A DNA stretch of 64,000 nt from an uncultured Acidobacteriota bacterium (GTDB taxonomy: Bacteria > Acidobacteriota > UBA6911 > RPQK01 > JAJDTT01): contig CATOST010000036.1 in NCBI GenBank assembly GCA_951812665.1, forward strand, positions 423,070-487,069, in the 5' to 3' direction. The translations under genes and the position numbers were made by a program. Below the pieces are notes generated by a model, which had not been told where the DNA came from, did no database searches, and was given only the letters and a program-made list of their open reading frames with translations. How positions within the stretch are numbered: position 1 is the stretch's first letter; each line of letters begins with the position of its first letter. Shown piece after piece: positions 43,819 through 52,906 of the stretch.

Positions 43819-44466
43819 CTAATCCGTTCTCGCTATGACCTCGTCCAGCGCCTTATCAGCCGAGCTGAACATTTCCTCAAGAATCTTCTGGCGCCGGGTT
43901 TTCAGGCGCTCGACGAACCTCCACAGGGAATTCGTAATTTCAGCGATCGCCGCCTCCCGTGCCTGGAGCGAGAGAGTTCGGTCGTTTCTGTATTCGTATT
44001 TTTCGATCGTGAAATTGGCAATGTCCCGGATGTTTTCTCCGACGATGTCGAAGTTGACCGCGTTCCTCATCGGAATGGTGTTACGAGTCGCCCTTGCTCC
44101 CGGATCACTCCCGATACCCGTCTGTCCCGTGATGGCTTCGATTGCCGCACTCTGCGAGTCGTAAAGCGAAATGATCTGATCAAAGCCGCTCACCGTGACG
44201 ATATCGCGGATCGATTTGGAGAGGTTGCAGATGCCGAAGGCCTTTCCCGGCTGGTTGAACTTCTTGGCGATGAGCAGGCAAACGCGAAGACCCGCGCTGC
44301 TGATGTAGCCTAATTGCGCAATGTCCAGAATCATGGTGTTCTCGTCGGGATCGATTCCCGACTCCAGGATATTCTGGCATTCGAGGTAGTTGCTCCCGTC
44401 GATCCGGCCGACGGGCATCGCAATCAGAATTCCTGCTCTCCGGCTCCATTTGATCAGTGGGGGCAT
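43819..44466 (-). CDS. STAS-domain anti-sigma factor antagonist-like protein
   Basis: A 215-residue protein. Residues about 1-105 are a STAS domain with the phosphorylatable serine region LGYISSAGLRV (S56/S57) and MILDIAQLG. Residues 110-215 form a long, charged, probably coiled-coil helix region (RNDRTLSLQAREAAIAEITNSLWRFVERLKTRRQKILEEMF) not found in simple SpoIIAA proteins. AAGGAG lies 8 nt before the ATG at 44466. No cognate anti-sigma kinase or sigma factor is adjacent. Confidence 0.85.
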   Translation of the reverse strand: MPPLIKWSRRAGILIAMPVGRIDGSNYLECQNILESGIDPDENTMILDIAQLGYISSAGLRVCLLIAKKFNQPGKAFGICNLSKSIRDIVTVSGFDQIISLYDSQSAAIEAITGQTGIGSDPGARATRNTIPMRNAVNFDIVGENIRDIANFTIEKYEYRNDRTLSLQAREAAIAEITNSLWRFVERLKTRRQKILEEMFSSADKALDEVIARTD

Positions 44467-44943
44467 ATTCTTACTCCTTTGAAAATTCGAATGGGTAAAG
44501 GTTGAGATTGACTTACCCGTCCCTGGAGGACGGCTCCGAATCGCCGGCGGGAGGCAGCTTGCCACCACCGCCGGGGAGTTGGGAAACTGTGGGAAAAATG
44601 CGAGGCACTGCCCGCGAAGGGTGATTTCCTCGATAGGAGGAATCGCTGGTTGGGCGGAAACGAGCCGATCGGTTCCCCGGACATCGCTTCAGACTTTCCG
44701 ATCACCATTGGCCAATTCCTGGCGTCCGGCGTCCGGCGCAACGCACATTCTGCTGCATCGACGACAAGCAGCCGAATCATAGCATTTTCCCCGGCCGACT
44801 CGTAGCCACATCGATACCTGCAACAATCGAAAGTCGTACCGCTTGTCTGCCGGGTCCGGTTTTGATATCGAAGGGATGTCCGACACAATATGGCCGGAGA
44901 TCGGCGTGCGGCGGACGACCGGGCCGCCGGGGAGTTCGCCGGA
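44467..44943. other. Divergent intergenic region, STAS / PhyH
   Basis: A 477-nt region holding no convincing gene. A minus-strand frame through it (Arg/Ser-rich) lacks recognisable domains. One short hairpin is seen at about 44621-44640 (GATTTCCTC/GAGGAATC). If the PhyH gene starts at its upstream ATG (44890), the gap is shorter. Confidence 0.5.
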
Positions 44944-45789
44944 ATGGATCCCAAATGTCTCGACTATCGCCTCACCGCAAAAGAACGCCGCCAGTTTGAG
45001 CAGGAGGGTTATTTCATCATCCCCGACGCCCTGCCGGCGTCATTGGTCCACGACTTGGGGGTGGTCGTGGACCGGCTGGATCGCCAGTCTCGCCGGAAAC
45101 ACGGCATCGACAGCCAGGAGATGATCCACATTCTGGACTTCATCGGCCGGGACGACCTCTTCCTCCGATTGCTGGATTGGCCTCGGACCTTCCCCAAGGT
45201 GTGGGGAATCCTGGGTTGGAATATCCAACTCTATCATTCCGACATGGTGATCACGCCGCCCCGAGGAGTCCATTCTCCTGAAAAGAGACGCTTGGAATGG
45301 CATCAGGACAGCGGGCGCCTGAACCTGGAGCTGGAAGGCGACCCCCGGCCCCGGGTCTCGCTGAAGATCGGCTTCTTTCTCACGGACACCTCGAAACCCG
45401 GTTGCGGAAACTTCACCATCGTGCCCGGAAGCCACCGTCGTAACCGATTGCACTTTCCGGAAGACGGCGTTTCCGACCCGGACGATGCCTTGACCGTCTG
45501 CGTGCCGCCGGGCGCCGCGGTCTGCTTCGACCGCCGTCTCTGGCACTCGGGAAGTCCCAACGATTCGGACTGGACACGCAAAGTTCTGTTCTACGGTTAC
45601 AGCTATCGCTGGCTCCGGCCCCGGGACGACATGACCGTCGAACACCTGATGGACCGCTGCGACCCGATTCGCCAACAACTCTTGGGCGCCAGCACCGGCG
45701 GCATGGGCTACACCTCGCCGGGCCCCGAGGATGTCCCGCTCAGAGCCTGGATGGAACGACACCTGCCGCCGGAAGAAGTACCCTTGTAA
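44944..45789 (+). CDS. Phytanoyl-CoA dioxygenase family protein
   Basis: A 281-residue Fe(II)/2-oxoglutarate dioxygenase of the PhyH family. The iron triad is H120 and D122 (WHQDSG) with H201 (LWHSGSPN). R212 (WTRKVLFYGYSYR) would bind 2-oxoglutarate. The N-terminal EGYFIIPDALP is characteristic. The ATG at 44944 has GGGGAG upstream; an in-frame ATG at 44890 would add 18 Asp/Arg-rich residues. Substrates in this family range from acyl-CoA to small metabolites and cannot be predicted. Confidence 0.9.
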   Translation: MDPKCLDYRLTAKERRQFEQEGYFIIPDALPASLVHDLGVVVDRLDRQSRRKHGIDSQEMIHILDFIGRDDLFLRLLDWPRTFPKVWGILGWNIQLYHSDMVITPPRGVHSPEKRRLEWHQDSGRLNLELEGDPRPRVSLKIGFFLTDTSKPGCGNFTIVPGSHRRNRLHFPEDGVSDPDDALTVCVPPGAAVCFDRRLWHSGSPNDSDWTRKVLFYGYSYRWLRPRDDMTVEHLMDRCDPIRQQLLGASTGGMGYTSPGPEDVPLRAWMERHLPPEEVPL

Positions 45790-45887
45790 GGGAATTCTGC
45801 GCGCGTTCCAGTCTCGTTTCAATACCGGCAGCATAGTGGCATTCACAGGGATGGACCGAACCCTGTTCGGGGTATCCGCCAATGGGA

Positions 45888-45914
45888 GGGCGACCACACA
45901 AGGGTCGCCCCTAC
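45888..45914 (+). repeat. Interspersed palindrome family 2 (copy D)
   Basis: GGGCGACCACACAAGGGTCG followed by CCCCTAC. It is identical to the minus-strand reading of copy A (17067-17096) over about 30 nt. It lies in the 281-nt gap between the PhyH and DUF1552 genes, where nothing else is recognised. Confidence 0.75.
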
Positions 45915-46070
45915 TCACTTTCCATCCCTCACATCGCGTTTTCGGAGTTGGCGAAGTCGTAGCGAGAGGGTATATTGTCGAACATCGGTTTGACGGCACT
46001 GCCCGTTGCCGGAGCATCGTGATCCGTCGGCCAGCTTGAAACCACGGGACGTTTTCCGCGGGGATTGCTC

Positions 46071-47414
46071 ATGTTGCAAAATCGTCGATCATTTCTGAGG
46101 GCCGCCGGGGTGAGCATGGCCCTGCCCTGGCTGGAGTCGATTCCCGGCGTGGTGGCCGCGCCAGTGGGAGATGTGGCGGCCGGGCCCCCGATTCGCTTCG
46201 TGGCGACTTTCTTTCCGCTGGGCGTCAACACTCATGAATGGGGCGCCTCCGGCGAGGGCTCGACTCTTACCTTCAAGCCGAGCCTGGAACCCCTCCGTCC
46301 GATCCAGCACAAGGTCAACATCCTGCAGGACCTGTCCCATCCCCACTTGAAGAAGTTGCGGGGACACGCCGGGAAGGTGGCCTCCCTGCTCACCGGTGAG
46401 CCGGGCGGACGCGACCACAGCCGTGCCGGGACCTCCATCGATCAACATATCGCCAACCGGATCGGGCACGATACCGAGTTCCCGTCTCTCGCGCTGGGCA
46501 TCGCGCCCTCCAGAAACCGCCGGGGGTTCTACGATTCCGCCATCTCCTGGAGAAGCCCCGACAAGCCCTTGGCCAAGGAGATCGATCCGGCCATGACCTT
46601 CGACGCCCTCTTCGGCGACAAGTCCTGGTTGAAGCGGGATCGAAGCGTTCTGGACCTGGTGCTGGATCAGGCCAAGACTCTGGAGCGGCGTCTGAGCGCT
46701 CAGGACAGCCAGACCCTGTCGGAGTACTTCCAGGGTATTCGCGAAGTGGAGCAGCGGATCGCCCGCCTCGACCGGCACAAGATCGATTGGCGGCGCCAGC
46801 AGCAGTCCGAAGCCGGCTCCATCTCCCGGCGCTTTCATCCCGAAGATCCCCGAGGGGCGGGGGAGACTCCCGACTTCGCCCTCTATCAGCCGGAAAACTT
46901 CCGCGAGCACACGCGGCTCATGCTGGACCTGATCGTGTTGGCTCTGCGGATGGACAAGACCCGGGTGCTGAGCTTCATGTTCGACAGCTACGGACCCAAG
47001 TACAGCGATTTCAGCTTCATTCCAGGTGTACGGGGAGAGTGGCACGCCCTGAGCCACCACAAGGAAACTCCCAGTTCGCTGCACCAGTATCATCTCATCA
47101 ACCGCTGGCACGTCTCCGAATACACCTATCTGCTCCAGAAGATGGAGGAGGTGAAGGAAGGGGAGGGAACCCTGCTGGATCATTCCATGGTCATGATCGG
47201 CTCTAGCATGTGGGACGGGAATCGCCACACCTGCAACCAGTATCCGATCCTGTTGGCCGGAAGTGCGGGCGGCCGGATCAAGACCGGCCGAGCCATCGAT
47301 TTCCAGGGCGGATCCATGTCTCAGCTCTTTCTGTCGCTGGCCGAGAACGTGGGTGCGCCCATGGAACGGTTCAAGGAAGCCACCGAGTCGCTCGGGTCCA
47401 CGCTTTCCGGTTGA
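46071..47414 (+). CDS. DUF1552 family exported protein
   Basis: A 447-residue DUF1552 protein, a family of unknown function that accompanies DUF1592/1588/1585 cytochrome proteins. A Tat-like start (QNRRSFLRAAGVSMALPWLES) is followed by TFFPLGVNTHEWGASGEG and RGHAGKVASLLTGE. The C-terminal half has LVLALRMDKTRVLSFMF and LDHSMVMIGSSMWDGNRH. The ATG at 46071 has GGGGAT upstream. Its stop is 10 nt before the DUF1592-type gene, the normal pairing. Confidence 0.9.
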   Translation: MLQNRRSFLRAAGVSMALPWLESIPGVVAAPVGDVAAGPPIRFVATFFPLGVNTHEWGASGEGSTLTFKPSLEPLRPIQHKVNILQDLSHPHLKKLRGHAGKVASLLTGEPGGRDHSRAGTSIDQHIANRIGHDTEFPSLALGIAPSRNRRGFYDSAISWRSPDKPLAKEIDPAMTFDALFGDKSWLKRDRSVLDLVLDQAKTLERRLSAQDSQTLSEYFQGIREVEQRIARLDRHKIDWRRQQQSEAGSISRRFHPEDPRGAGETPDFALYQPENFREHTRLMLDLIVLALRMDKTRVLSFMFDSYGPKYSDFSFIPGVRGEWHALSHHKETPSSLHQYHLINRWHVSEYTYLLQKMEEVKEGEGTLLDHSMVMIGSSMWDGNRHTCNQYPILLAGSAGGRIKTGRAIDFQGGSMSQLFLSLAENVGAPMERFKEATESLGSTLSG

Positions 47415-47424
47415 GGAGGCCATC

Positions 47425-49770
47425 ATGACGTCCGCTCCCGGACGTTGCTCGTCCCGCATCCGAACCTTCGGATTCCTGTGGGCTCTGCTCCTGGGTGCAA
47501 TTGGACCGGGCGTGCTGGGCCGTCCGGCCCCGCCGCCCGGCGACTGGGACGCCAAGATCGGCCCCATCTTCGGCCGTTTCTGCCAGGGTTGCCACGGTGC
47601 GGAAAACCCGCAGGGCGGCCTGCGCCTGGACCGGTTCGAGAACGCCCTTCGCGGCAGCGACAGCGGCCGGGTGATGATTGCCGGGAATTCGGCTGGAAGC
47701 CGCCTGGTCCGGCGTCTCAGCCTGCCTCTCGACCATCCTGAGACCATGCCCCCCAAGGGCCTTCCCCGGCCTGCGGCGGAGCAGATCGCCATGCTGGCCG
47801 ACTGGATCGACCGCGCGTCCTCCTGGCCGGAACCGGCGGACCTTGCGGCCGAGAAGGCCTCCGAGCCGGCAATTCCCTATACCGAGCTCCAGGGACCCGC
47901 TTCCGAGTTGAAGTTCAAGGCGCACATCCACCCCTTCCTGAAACACTACTGCTACGGCTGTCATGACAACGCCACACGGGAGGGGGGGCTCGACCTGCAA
48001 GAGAGTGTCGAGATGCGGTTCGATGACGAGCTGCGGAAATGGCACAAGACCTGGGGCAACGTGACCCGGGCCATCACCACCGGTTCCATGCCCCATCCTG
48101 CCCAGAAGCAGCAGCCGTCGGAACGGGAGCGGGAACTCTTCGCCAGGTGGTACGAGCGGGCACTGGAGGAGAGGGTGACCCCCGAGTCCTCCCGGGCCAG
48201 CAATGCTCGTCTGCGGCAGTTGACTCCCTATGAGTACGACAACACGGTTCGCGACTTGACCGGACTCGACCTGGACTTGAGCAACCTCACCCAACCGGGT
48301 GGCGTGGCCAGCGACGGCGGCTTCGCAAATCGGGGTCATGAGATGCAGCTGTCGCCCACCAAGCTGACGCGGTACATGCAGGCGGGCGATCGGATCGCCT
48401 CCCACGCCTTCCTGGACCCGGACCAGGGTCTGCGATTCGGGCCGGCGGGTTCTTTGGCAACTCCGGATCCGCTTCCGGCGGATGCCTGGCGCACCCGGGC
48501 ACTCCACCACCTGCTGGCCTTCGCGGAACGCGCCTACCGCCGGCCGTTGAGGGAGCTGGAAGTCAGAGGCCTGACCGTTTTTCTGGACAATCGCATCCGG
48601 GAGGGGATGGACCGGCAGACCGCCGCCCGAAAGGTGGTGCAGGGCATTCTGGCCTCGCCGCAGTTCGTCTACTTGGCCGAAGAGCATGGCTGGGAGCGGA
48701 AGCAGATCAACTGGAGCGACAAGAAGCGGAAGCCGTCCAAGGCCACCGGGCCTCTGGGACACCATGCGGTGGCGTCGCGTCTCTCCTACTTCCTCTGGTC
48801 GGGACCACCCGACTGGGAGCTGTTCCGGCTGGCTCTGGAGGAACGGCTTCACGATCGGCAGATCCTTGAGAACCAGGTGAAGCGGATGCTGCGGGATCCC
48901 CGGGCCGCGGCTCTGGCCACCCAGTTCGTGGGTCAGTGGCTCAGGTTCAACCAGGTGAGGGACCATCTGAACGTCTCGCGGGAGCAGTTCCCCAGCTTCT
49001 CCGAGTCGCTTCAGGGGGCCATGTACGGGGAGATCCGCAGCTTTGTCGAGGAGATCATTCGGCAGGACCTCAGCATCCTGAATCTCCTGGACTCGGACTT
49101 CACCTACGTCAACGGAGAGCTCGCCGACTTCTACGGCATGAAGGGGATCGAAGGCGACGCATTCCGGAAGGTTTCGCTTTCCGAGAGCGACGGCCGTGGC
49201 GGCCTGCTGGGCATGGCGGGCATCCTGAGTCTCACCTCCCACCCGAATCGCCGCAGCGCCATCGAGCGCGGCGCCTACATCCTGGACGAGATCCTGGGGA
49301 CGCCCACGCTGCCGCCGCCGGTGGACACGGGGAAGCTGGAGGACTCCCAGGAAGGGGACGGTTCCGAGTTGAGTCTGCGCGAAGTGATGGCAAGGCACCG
49401 TCAAGACCTGCGCTGCGCCGGATGTCACAATCGCATCGATCCTCTGGGTCTGGCGCTGGAGGAGTTCGACGCCATCGGACGCCGGTGCCAGGATCCGGTA
49501 TCGGATCCCGAGCCGTTGCCGGACGGCACCCTGGTGCGGGGCCTGCAGGACCTGAAGCGCTACCTGCTCCAGGACCATCGGAGGAGGACCTTCGTCCGGA
49601 ACTTCGCCGAGAATCTGGTCGTATACGCCCTGACGCGGGAGCTCCAGTCCGGCGACTTCTACGCCGTGTTGTCGGTGCGGCGCGCCCTGGAAGAGAACGA
49701 CTACCGAATCTCTGCTGCGGTCTCGGCGGTGGCGACGAGCGACATCTTCCTGCGGCGGTCCGAGGAATAG
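47425..49770 (+). CDS. DUF1592/DUF1588/DUF1585 cytochrome c-type protein
   Basis: A 781-residue exported protein with an N-terminal signal (residues about 12-32) and three heme c sites: CQGCH (53-57), CYGCH (176-180) and CAGCH in the C-terminal DUF1585 region (RCAGCHNRIDPLGLALEEFD). Between them are DUF1587 (QLTPYEYDNTVRDLTGLDLDL), DUF1595 (FAERAYRRPL), DUF1592 (SRLSYFLWSGPPDWELF) and DUF1588 (GGLLGMAGILSLTSHPNRRSAIERG). GAGGAGG lies 6 nt upstream of the ATG. It is probably a multi-heme redox partner of the DUF1552 protein. Confidence 0.93.
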   Translation: MTSAPGRCSSRIRTFGFLWALLLGAIGPGVLGRPAPPPGDWDAKIGPIFGRFCQGCHGAENPQGGLRLDRFENALRGSDSGRVMIAGNSAGSRLVRRLSLPLDHPETMPPKGLPRPAAEQIAMLADWIDRASSWPEPADLAAEKASEPAIPYTELQGPASELKFKAHIHPFLKHYCYGCHDNATREGGLDLQESVEMRFDDELRKWHKTWGNVTRAITTGSMPHPAQKQQPSERERELFARWYERALEERVTPESSRASNARLRQLTPYEYDNTVRDLTGLDLDLSNLTQPGGVASDGGFANRGHEMQLSPTKLTRYMQAGDRIASHAFLDPDQGLRFGPAGSLATPDPLPADAWRTRALHHLLAFAERAYRRPLRELEVRGLTVFLDNRIREGMDRQTAARKVVQGILASPQFVYLAEEHGWERKQINWSDKKRKPSKATGPLGHHAVASRLSYFLWSGPPDWELFRLALEERLHDRQILENQVKRMLRDPRAAALATQFVGQWLRFNQVRDHLNVSREQFPSFSESLQGAMYGEIRSFVEEIIRQDLSILNLLDSDFTYVNGELADFYGMKGIEGDAFRKVSLSESDGRGGLLGMAGILSLTSHPNRRSAIERGAYILDEILGTPTLPPPVDTGKLEDSQEGDGSELSLREVMARHRQDLRCAGCHNRIDPLGLALEEFDAIGRRCQDPVSDPEPLPDGTLVRGLQDLKRYLLQDHRRRTFVRNFAENLVVYALTRELQSGDFYAVLSVRRALEENDYRISAAVSAVATSDIFLRRSEE

Positions 49771-49831
49771 GCCGGGAGTACGGAACAGCATCAACGGCGC
49801 CGCGACGGCGTGGCGCAAGGTGGGAGAGAAC

Positions 49832-50488
49832 ATGATCTTTTGGGACTTCTCCAGCAAGCTCAGGATGCCGAAACCGGAGGACGCGCCTCCGGGCCGGAAT
49901 GACCGCATGCCGGTTCCCGCCCGGCATTTTGTCCTGGACAGTCCTCTCCTGCCCCCGTTCCCGGACGGGATGGAGACCGCTCTCTTCGGACTGGGATGCT
50001 TCTGGGGTGCGGAGCGGAAGTTCTGGGAGGCTTCCGGCGGCTACTCGACTTCCGTCGGCTACGCCGGTGGATCCACTCCCAACCCGACCTACCAGGAAGT
50101 GTGCAGTGGGTTGACGGGGCACAACGAAGTGGTCCGGGTCGTCTTCGATCCGAGGCGGACGAGCTACCGAGAGATGCTTCGGATTTTCTGGGAAAACCAC
50201 GATCCGACCCAGGGCATGCGGCAGGGCAACGACGTGGGGACTCAGTACCGCTCAGGAATCTACACCGCGTCCGATCTTCAGAATGAACTGGCCGTGGCCT
50301 CGAGGGACGCGTTCCAGGAGGAACTGAGCGCCGCCGGATACGGTGCGGTCACCACCGAGATCCTGCCGGCTCCCGATTATTTCTACGCCGAGGACTACCA
50401 CCAACAGTATCTGGCCAAGAACCCTTCGGGCTACTGCGGTCTGGGCGGGACGGGGGTACGCTGTCCCGAAGCGGTGGAGCGGGTCTGA
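49832..50488 (+). CDS. msrA: Peptide methionine-S-sulfoxide reductase
   Basis: A 218-residue MsrA reducing the S-epimer of methionine sulfoxide. It has catalytic C56 in GCFWG (55-59), VGYAGG, HNEVVRVVFDP, GTQYRSGIY and EDYHQQYL, with resolving-type cysteines C202 and C211 near the C-terminus. There is an unusual N-terminal extension of about 45 residues with no signal peptide. The ATG at 49832 has GGGAGAG upstream, preferred to GTG 49820. A strong hairpin begins at its stop codon. Confidence 0.95.
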   Translation: MIFWDFSSKLRMPKPEDAPPGRNDRMPVPARHFVLDSPLLPPFPDGMETALFGLGCFWGAERKFWEASGGYSTSVGYAGGSTPNPTYQEVCSGLTGHNEVVRVVFDPRRTSYREMLRIFWENHDPTQGMRQGNDVGTQYRSGIYTASDLQNELAVASRDAFQEELSAAGYGAVTTEILPAPDYFYAEDYHQQYLAKNPSGYCGLGGTGVRCPEAVERV

Positions 50489-50519
50489 AGAAGGGGCGAT
50501 TTCCAATCGCCCCTTCTTC
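50487..50519. terminator. Perfect 15-bp hairpin at the end of msrA
   Basis: GAAGAAGGGGCGATT and AATCGCCCCTTCTTC form a 15-bp perfect stem around a TCC loop, starting within the msrA TGA. The core CGATTTCCAATCG is the family 1 palindrome motif extended outward. It may act as a transcription terminator or mRNA 3' stabiliser, though it lacks a T-run. Confidence 0.7.
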
Positions 50520-50538
50520 AGCGCCAAATTGTCACTCT

Positions 50539-50567
50539 GGAGTTCGGCGGTTGGAAACCGCCGCTCC
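50539..50567 (+). repeat. Interspersed palindrome family 1, single copy
   Basis: GGAGTTCGGCGGTTGGAAAC continuing into CGCCGCTCC. It differs from the copy at 1510-1538 at two positions. It lies between the convergent msrA and aldolase genes, 5 nt before the aldolase stop. Confidence 0.75.
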
Positions 50568-50572
50568 AATCC

Positions 50573-51409
50573 TTATCTGATGTTCGCCCGGTAGTCGTCC
50601 AGCAGGGCGGTTGCCGCAGTCCGGATGAATCCCAACTCCGACTCGGCTTCGAAGAAGGTGGCTCCCTGGCGGGCCCACTCGCCTGCGGCGGCGCCCCCGG
50701 AGGGAGTCGTGCCGAAGGCCACGCCGTACTTCTTGCAGAGCGCCAGCACCTCCTCCATGGGACCCCGTACCGCGGGGTGATTGTAGTCGCCGGGGTGTCC
50801 GAACTCGATGGAGGTGTCTCCCGGGCCCACGTAGCACATGTCGACGCCGGGCAGGCTCAGGATCTCCTCCGCGTTCTCGTATCCCCGGACCGTTTCCAGA
50901 TGCACCACGACCGCGGTCTCCTGGTCCTGTTCGTCCATCCAGCCCTGCCAGTCGCTGACGTGCCGGTAGTCGCTGTTGCCCCATCCCGGCGCCACGGCCC
51001 GGGTTCCCGCCGGTGGGAACTTCAAATAGCTCAGCAGCTTCCGGACCTGTTCCCGGGTCTCGGTCCGGGGCAGTTGGATGCCCACCACTCCCGCCTCCAG
51101 CAGCTTCGAAACTTCCTGGCGCTCCAATTGGGGAGTCTTGGCGATGATGGGGAGACCGTTGTCCCGGGCAGAGAGAATTGTGTCCGCCAGGTCCTGGAGG
51201 CCGAAGAGGCTGTGCTCGTACTCGATGTAGACGAAGTCGAATCCCGCGTGCTGGAATAACTTGATCAGGGACGGGTGGGCATACGCCTCCAGCATGGGGC
51301 CGATCAACACCTCACCCCGCTTGAGCCGGGCCTTGAGGTGCCGCCCCGGCCCCCCCGCCGGGTACCAGGGGTTGTCGATTCCGATGCTGGTCTTGCGAGG
51401 TTCGGGCAT
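50573..51409 (-). CDS. HpcH/HpaI aldolase family protein
   Basis: A 278-residue class II pyruvate aldolase-like protein (2-dehydro-3-deoxyglucarate or 4-hydroxy-2-oxoheptanedioate aldolase family). It shows DFVYIEYEHSLFGLQDL, KTPQLERQEVSKLLEAGVVGIQLPR (conserved Arg in the loop), metal ligand Glu in VVVHLETVRGYEN, and Asp in YVGPGDTSIEFG. It would cleave 2-keto-3-deoxy sugar acids into pyruvate and an aldehyde, fitting the carbohydrate theme. The exact substrate is unknown. Confidence 0.9.
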   Translation of the reverse strand: MPEPRKTSIGIDNPWYPAGGPGRHLKARLKRGEVLIGPMLEAYAHPSLIKLFQHAGFDFVYIEYEHSLFGLQDLADTILSARDNGLPIIAKTPQLERQEVSKLLEAGVVGIQLPRTETREQVRKLLSYLKFPPAGTRAVAPGWGNSDYRHVSDWQGWMDEQDQETAVVVHLETVRGYENAEEILSLPGVDMCYVGPGDTSIEFGHPGDYNHPAVRGPMEEVLALCKKYGVAFGTTPSGGAAAGEWARQGATFFEAESELGFIRTAATALLDDYRANIR

Positions 51410-51430
51410 GGGGTCTCTTTCTGATGTGAA

Positions 51431-51580
51431 TCAAGTGATCCAGTTTTCGATCTTGAGTCCGGGAACTCCGGAGAAGTGTTTCCGGTTGTTGGTCACCAAA
51501 ACACAGCCGATGCTGAGAGCTTGCGCGGCGATCATGGCGCCACTGCCGCCGATGGGCGTTCCGATTCTGAACAACTCTGC
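51431..51580 (-). pseudogene. C-terminal remnant of a VapC PIN-domain toxin
   Basis: Minus-strand translation gives RIGTPIGGSGAMIAAQALSI, then GCVLVTNNRKHFSGVPGLKIENWIT and a stop. This is the characteristic C-terminal third of VapC (GTPI...IAA.A...LVTNN...F..VPGL..ENW). An in-frame TAG lies just upstream (51581-51583), and no N-terminal PIN half or antitoxin is found. It is too short for most gene callers. Confidence 0.8.
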
Positions 51581-51722
51581 CTACAGCATTCCGAATATCA
51601 CGGGCATATGCCAAGCGGCAAGTGAACCGTCCTGTCGAAGCGACGCCGAATCGGACTTTCGCCGCCGGCTGCTATACTGGCGCCTCCCGCAACGGCGCCG
51701 AATCCAACCGTGAAAGGACTCC

Positions 51723-52844
51723 ATGAATCGAAGGGAAGCGCTTCAAGCCGGAGCGGCCTCCTTGGTCCTGCCGGCGCTGGTCTCTCCGGCGTCCGCCCAC
51801 ACCGCCCTCGATCCTTCGGGCAGCCAAATTCGGACGGCCGTCCAGAAGGTCTGCGCCTGGCCCAATCTCAAACGTCTGCAGGACGGCACCCTGGTGGCCT
51901 TCCTCTACAACCAGCCCTGTCACGGGCTCTGGGAAGGGGACCTGGACTGCTGGGCCAGCGAGGATGACGGCCGGACCTGGCGCTTTCGCAGCCGGCCGGC
52001 CGAACATGAGCCCACTACGGCCCGGATGAACTGCGCGGCCGGTTTCGCCGCCAATGGTGACCTGGTGGTCCTGTGCAGCGGTTGGGCGGACCGGGCCCCC
52101 AAAGGCGTCCTGAGCGGGCCCCACCGGCGGGTGGTCCGGGCCTGGGTCTGCCGCTCGTCCGACGGCGGACGCACCTGGGAGGTGAGCCGGGACTTTCCCG
52201 CGCCTCCCGATTCAGCGGCGGGCCGGGACAATGAGTTCATCGCGTTCGGCAATATTCAGATCGCAGAAGACGGATCTCTGTGCGCGCCGGTCTACCTCCG
52301 GCGGGATGACCTGCGGGAATCCTATCTGCTGCGAAGCCGGGACGACGGGTGGACCTGGGGCGATCCGGTTCCCTTGAATCCGGGCGGGAACGAAGCCGAT
52401 ATCCTGCATCTCGGAGGTGGCCGCTGGTTGGCCGCCTCGCGAGAGTTCAAGCAGAGGCGCGACGTTCATTTGGAACTGTTCGTCTCCACCGACGACGCCC
52501 GCACCTGGCAGCGGAAGATGCCACTGAGCCTACCCATGCAGGTGACGGGCAACCTGGCCGCACTCTCGGATGGACGCGTGCTCCTCAGCTACGGGAACCG
52601 CTGTTGGAACAACTTCGGCGTTGACGTCCGGCTCAGCGAGGACCAGGGAAAATCCTGGAGCCCCCCCATTCGCATCGCCGATTGTCCCCGGGCCGACTGC
52701 GGGTATCCCAGCAGCGTGCAACTGGCCGACGGCCGGGCCGTCACCGCCTTCTACACCCAGGTCTCGGAAGACTTCCATTACGAGATGCGCGTGGCCGCTT
52801 GGCGTCCGGGGGATTACACGGTGTCCGGCCGGCCGCGTTCGTAG
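51723..52844 (+). CDS. BNR/Asp-box sialidase-like exported protein
   Basis: A 373-residue beta-propeller with five Asp-box loops (S-x-D-x-G-x-T-W type): SEDDGRTWRF, SSDGGRTWEV, SRDDGWTWGD, STDDARTWQR and SEDQGKSWSP. An N-terminal NRREALQAGAASLVLPALVSPASA signal with paired Arg suggests Tat or Sec export. AAAGGA lies upstream of the ATG. Sialidases and other glycosidases share this fold; catalytic Arg-triad assignment was not possible by eye. A DUF1501 gene follows convergently. Confidence 0.85.
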   Translation: MNRREALQAGAASLVLPALVSPASAHTALDPSGSQIRTAVQKVCAWPNLKRLQDGTLVAFLYNQPCHGLWEGDLDCWASEDDGRTWRFRSRPAEHEPTTARMNCAAGFAANGDLVVLCSGWADRAPKGVLSGPHRRVVRAWVCRSSDGGRTWEVSRDFPAPPDSAAGRDNEFIAFGNIQIAEDGSLCAPVYLRRDDLRESYLLRSRDDGWTWGDPVPLNPGGNEADILHLGGGRWLAASREFKQRRDVHLELFVSTDDARTWQRKMPLSLPMQVTGNLAALSDGRVLLSYGNRCWNNFGVDVRLSEDQGKSWSPPIRIADCPRADCGYPSSVQLADGRAVTAFYTQVSEDFHYEMRVAAWRPGDYTVSGRPRS

Positions 52845-52906
52845 GAAAATCAAAAAGCCGGGGGGGTGGCCGGCAGGATGATTCTCACCCGGGATGGTCG
52901 CCTGCT

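Noticed and set aside
44454..44954. 166-residue minus-strand protein between STAS and PhyH
   Set aside because: The MIRLLVVDAAE stretch briefly recalls a receiver domain, but nothing after it fits, and the rest is Arg/Ser-rich intergenic translation.
47371..49908. 845-residue antisense open frame over the DUF1592-type gene
   Set aside because: The sense strand carries three heme motifs and known domains; the antisense product has none.
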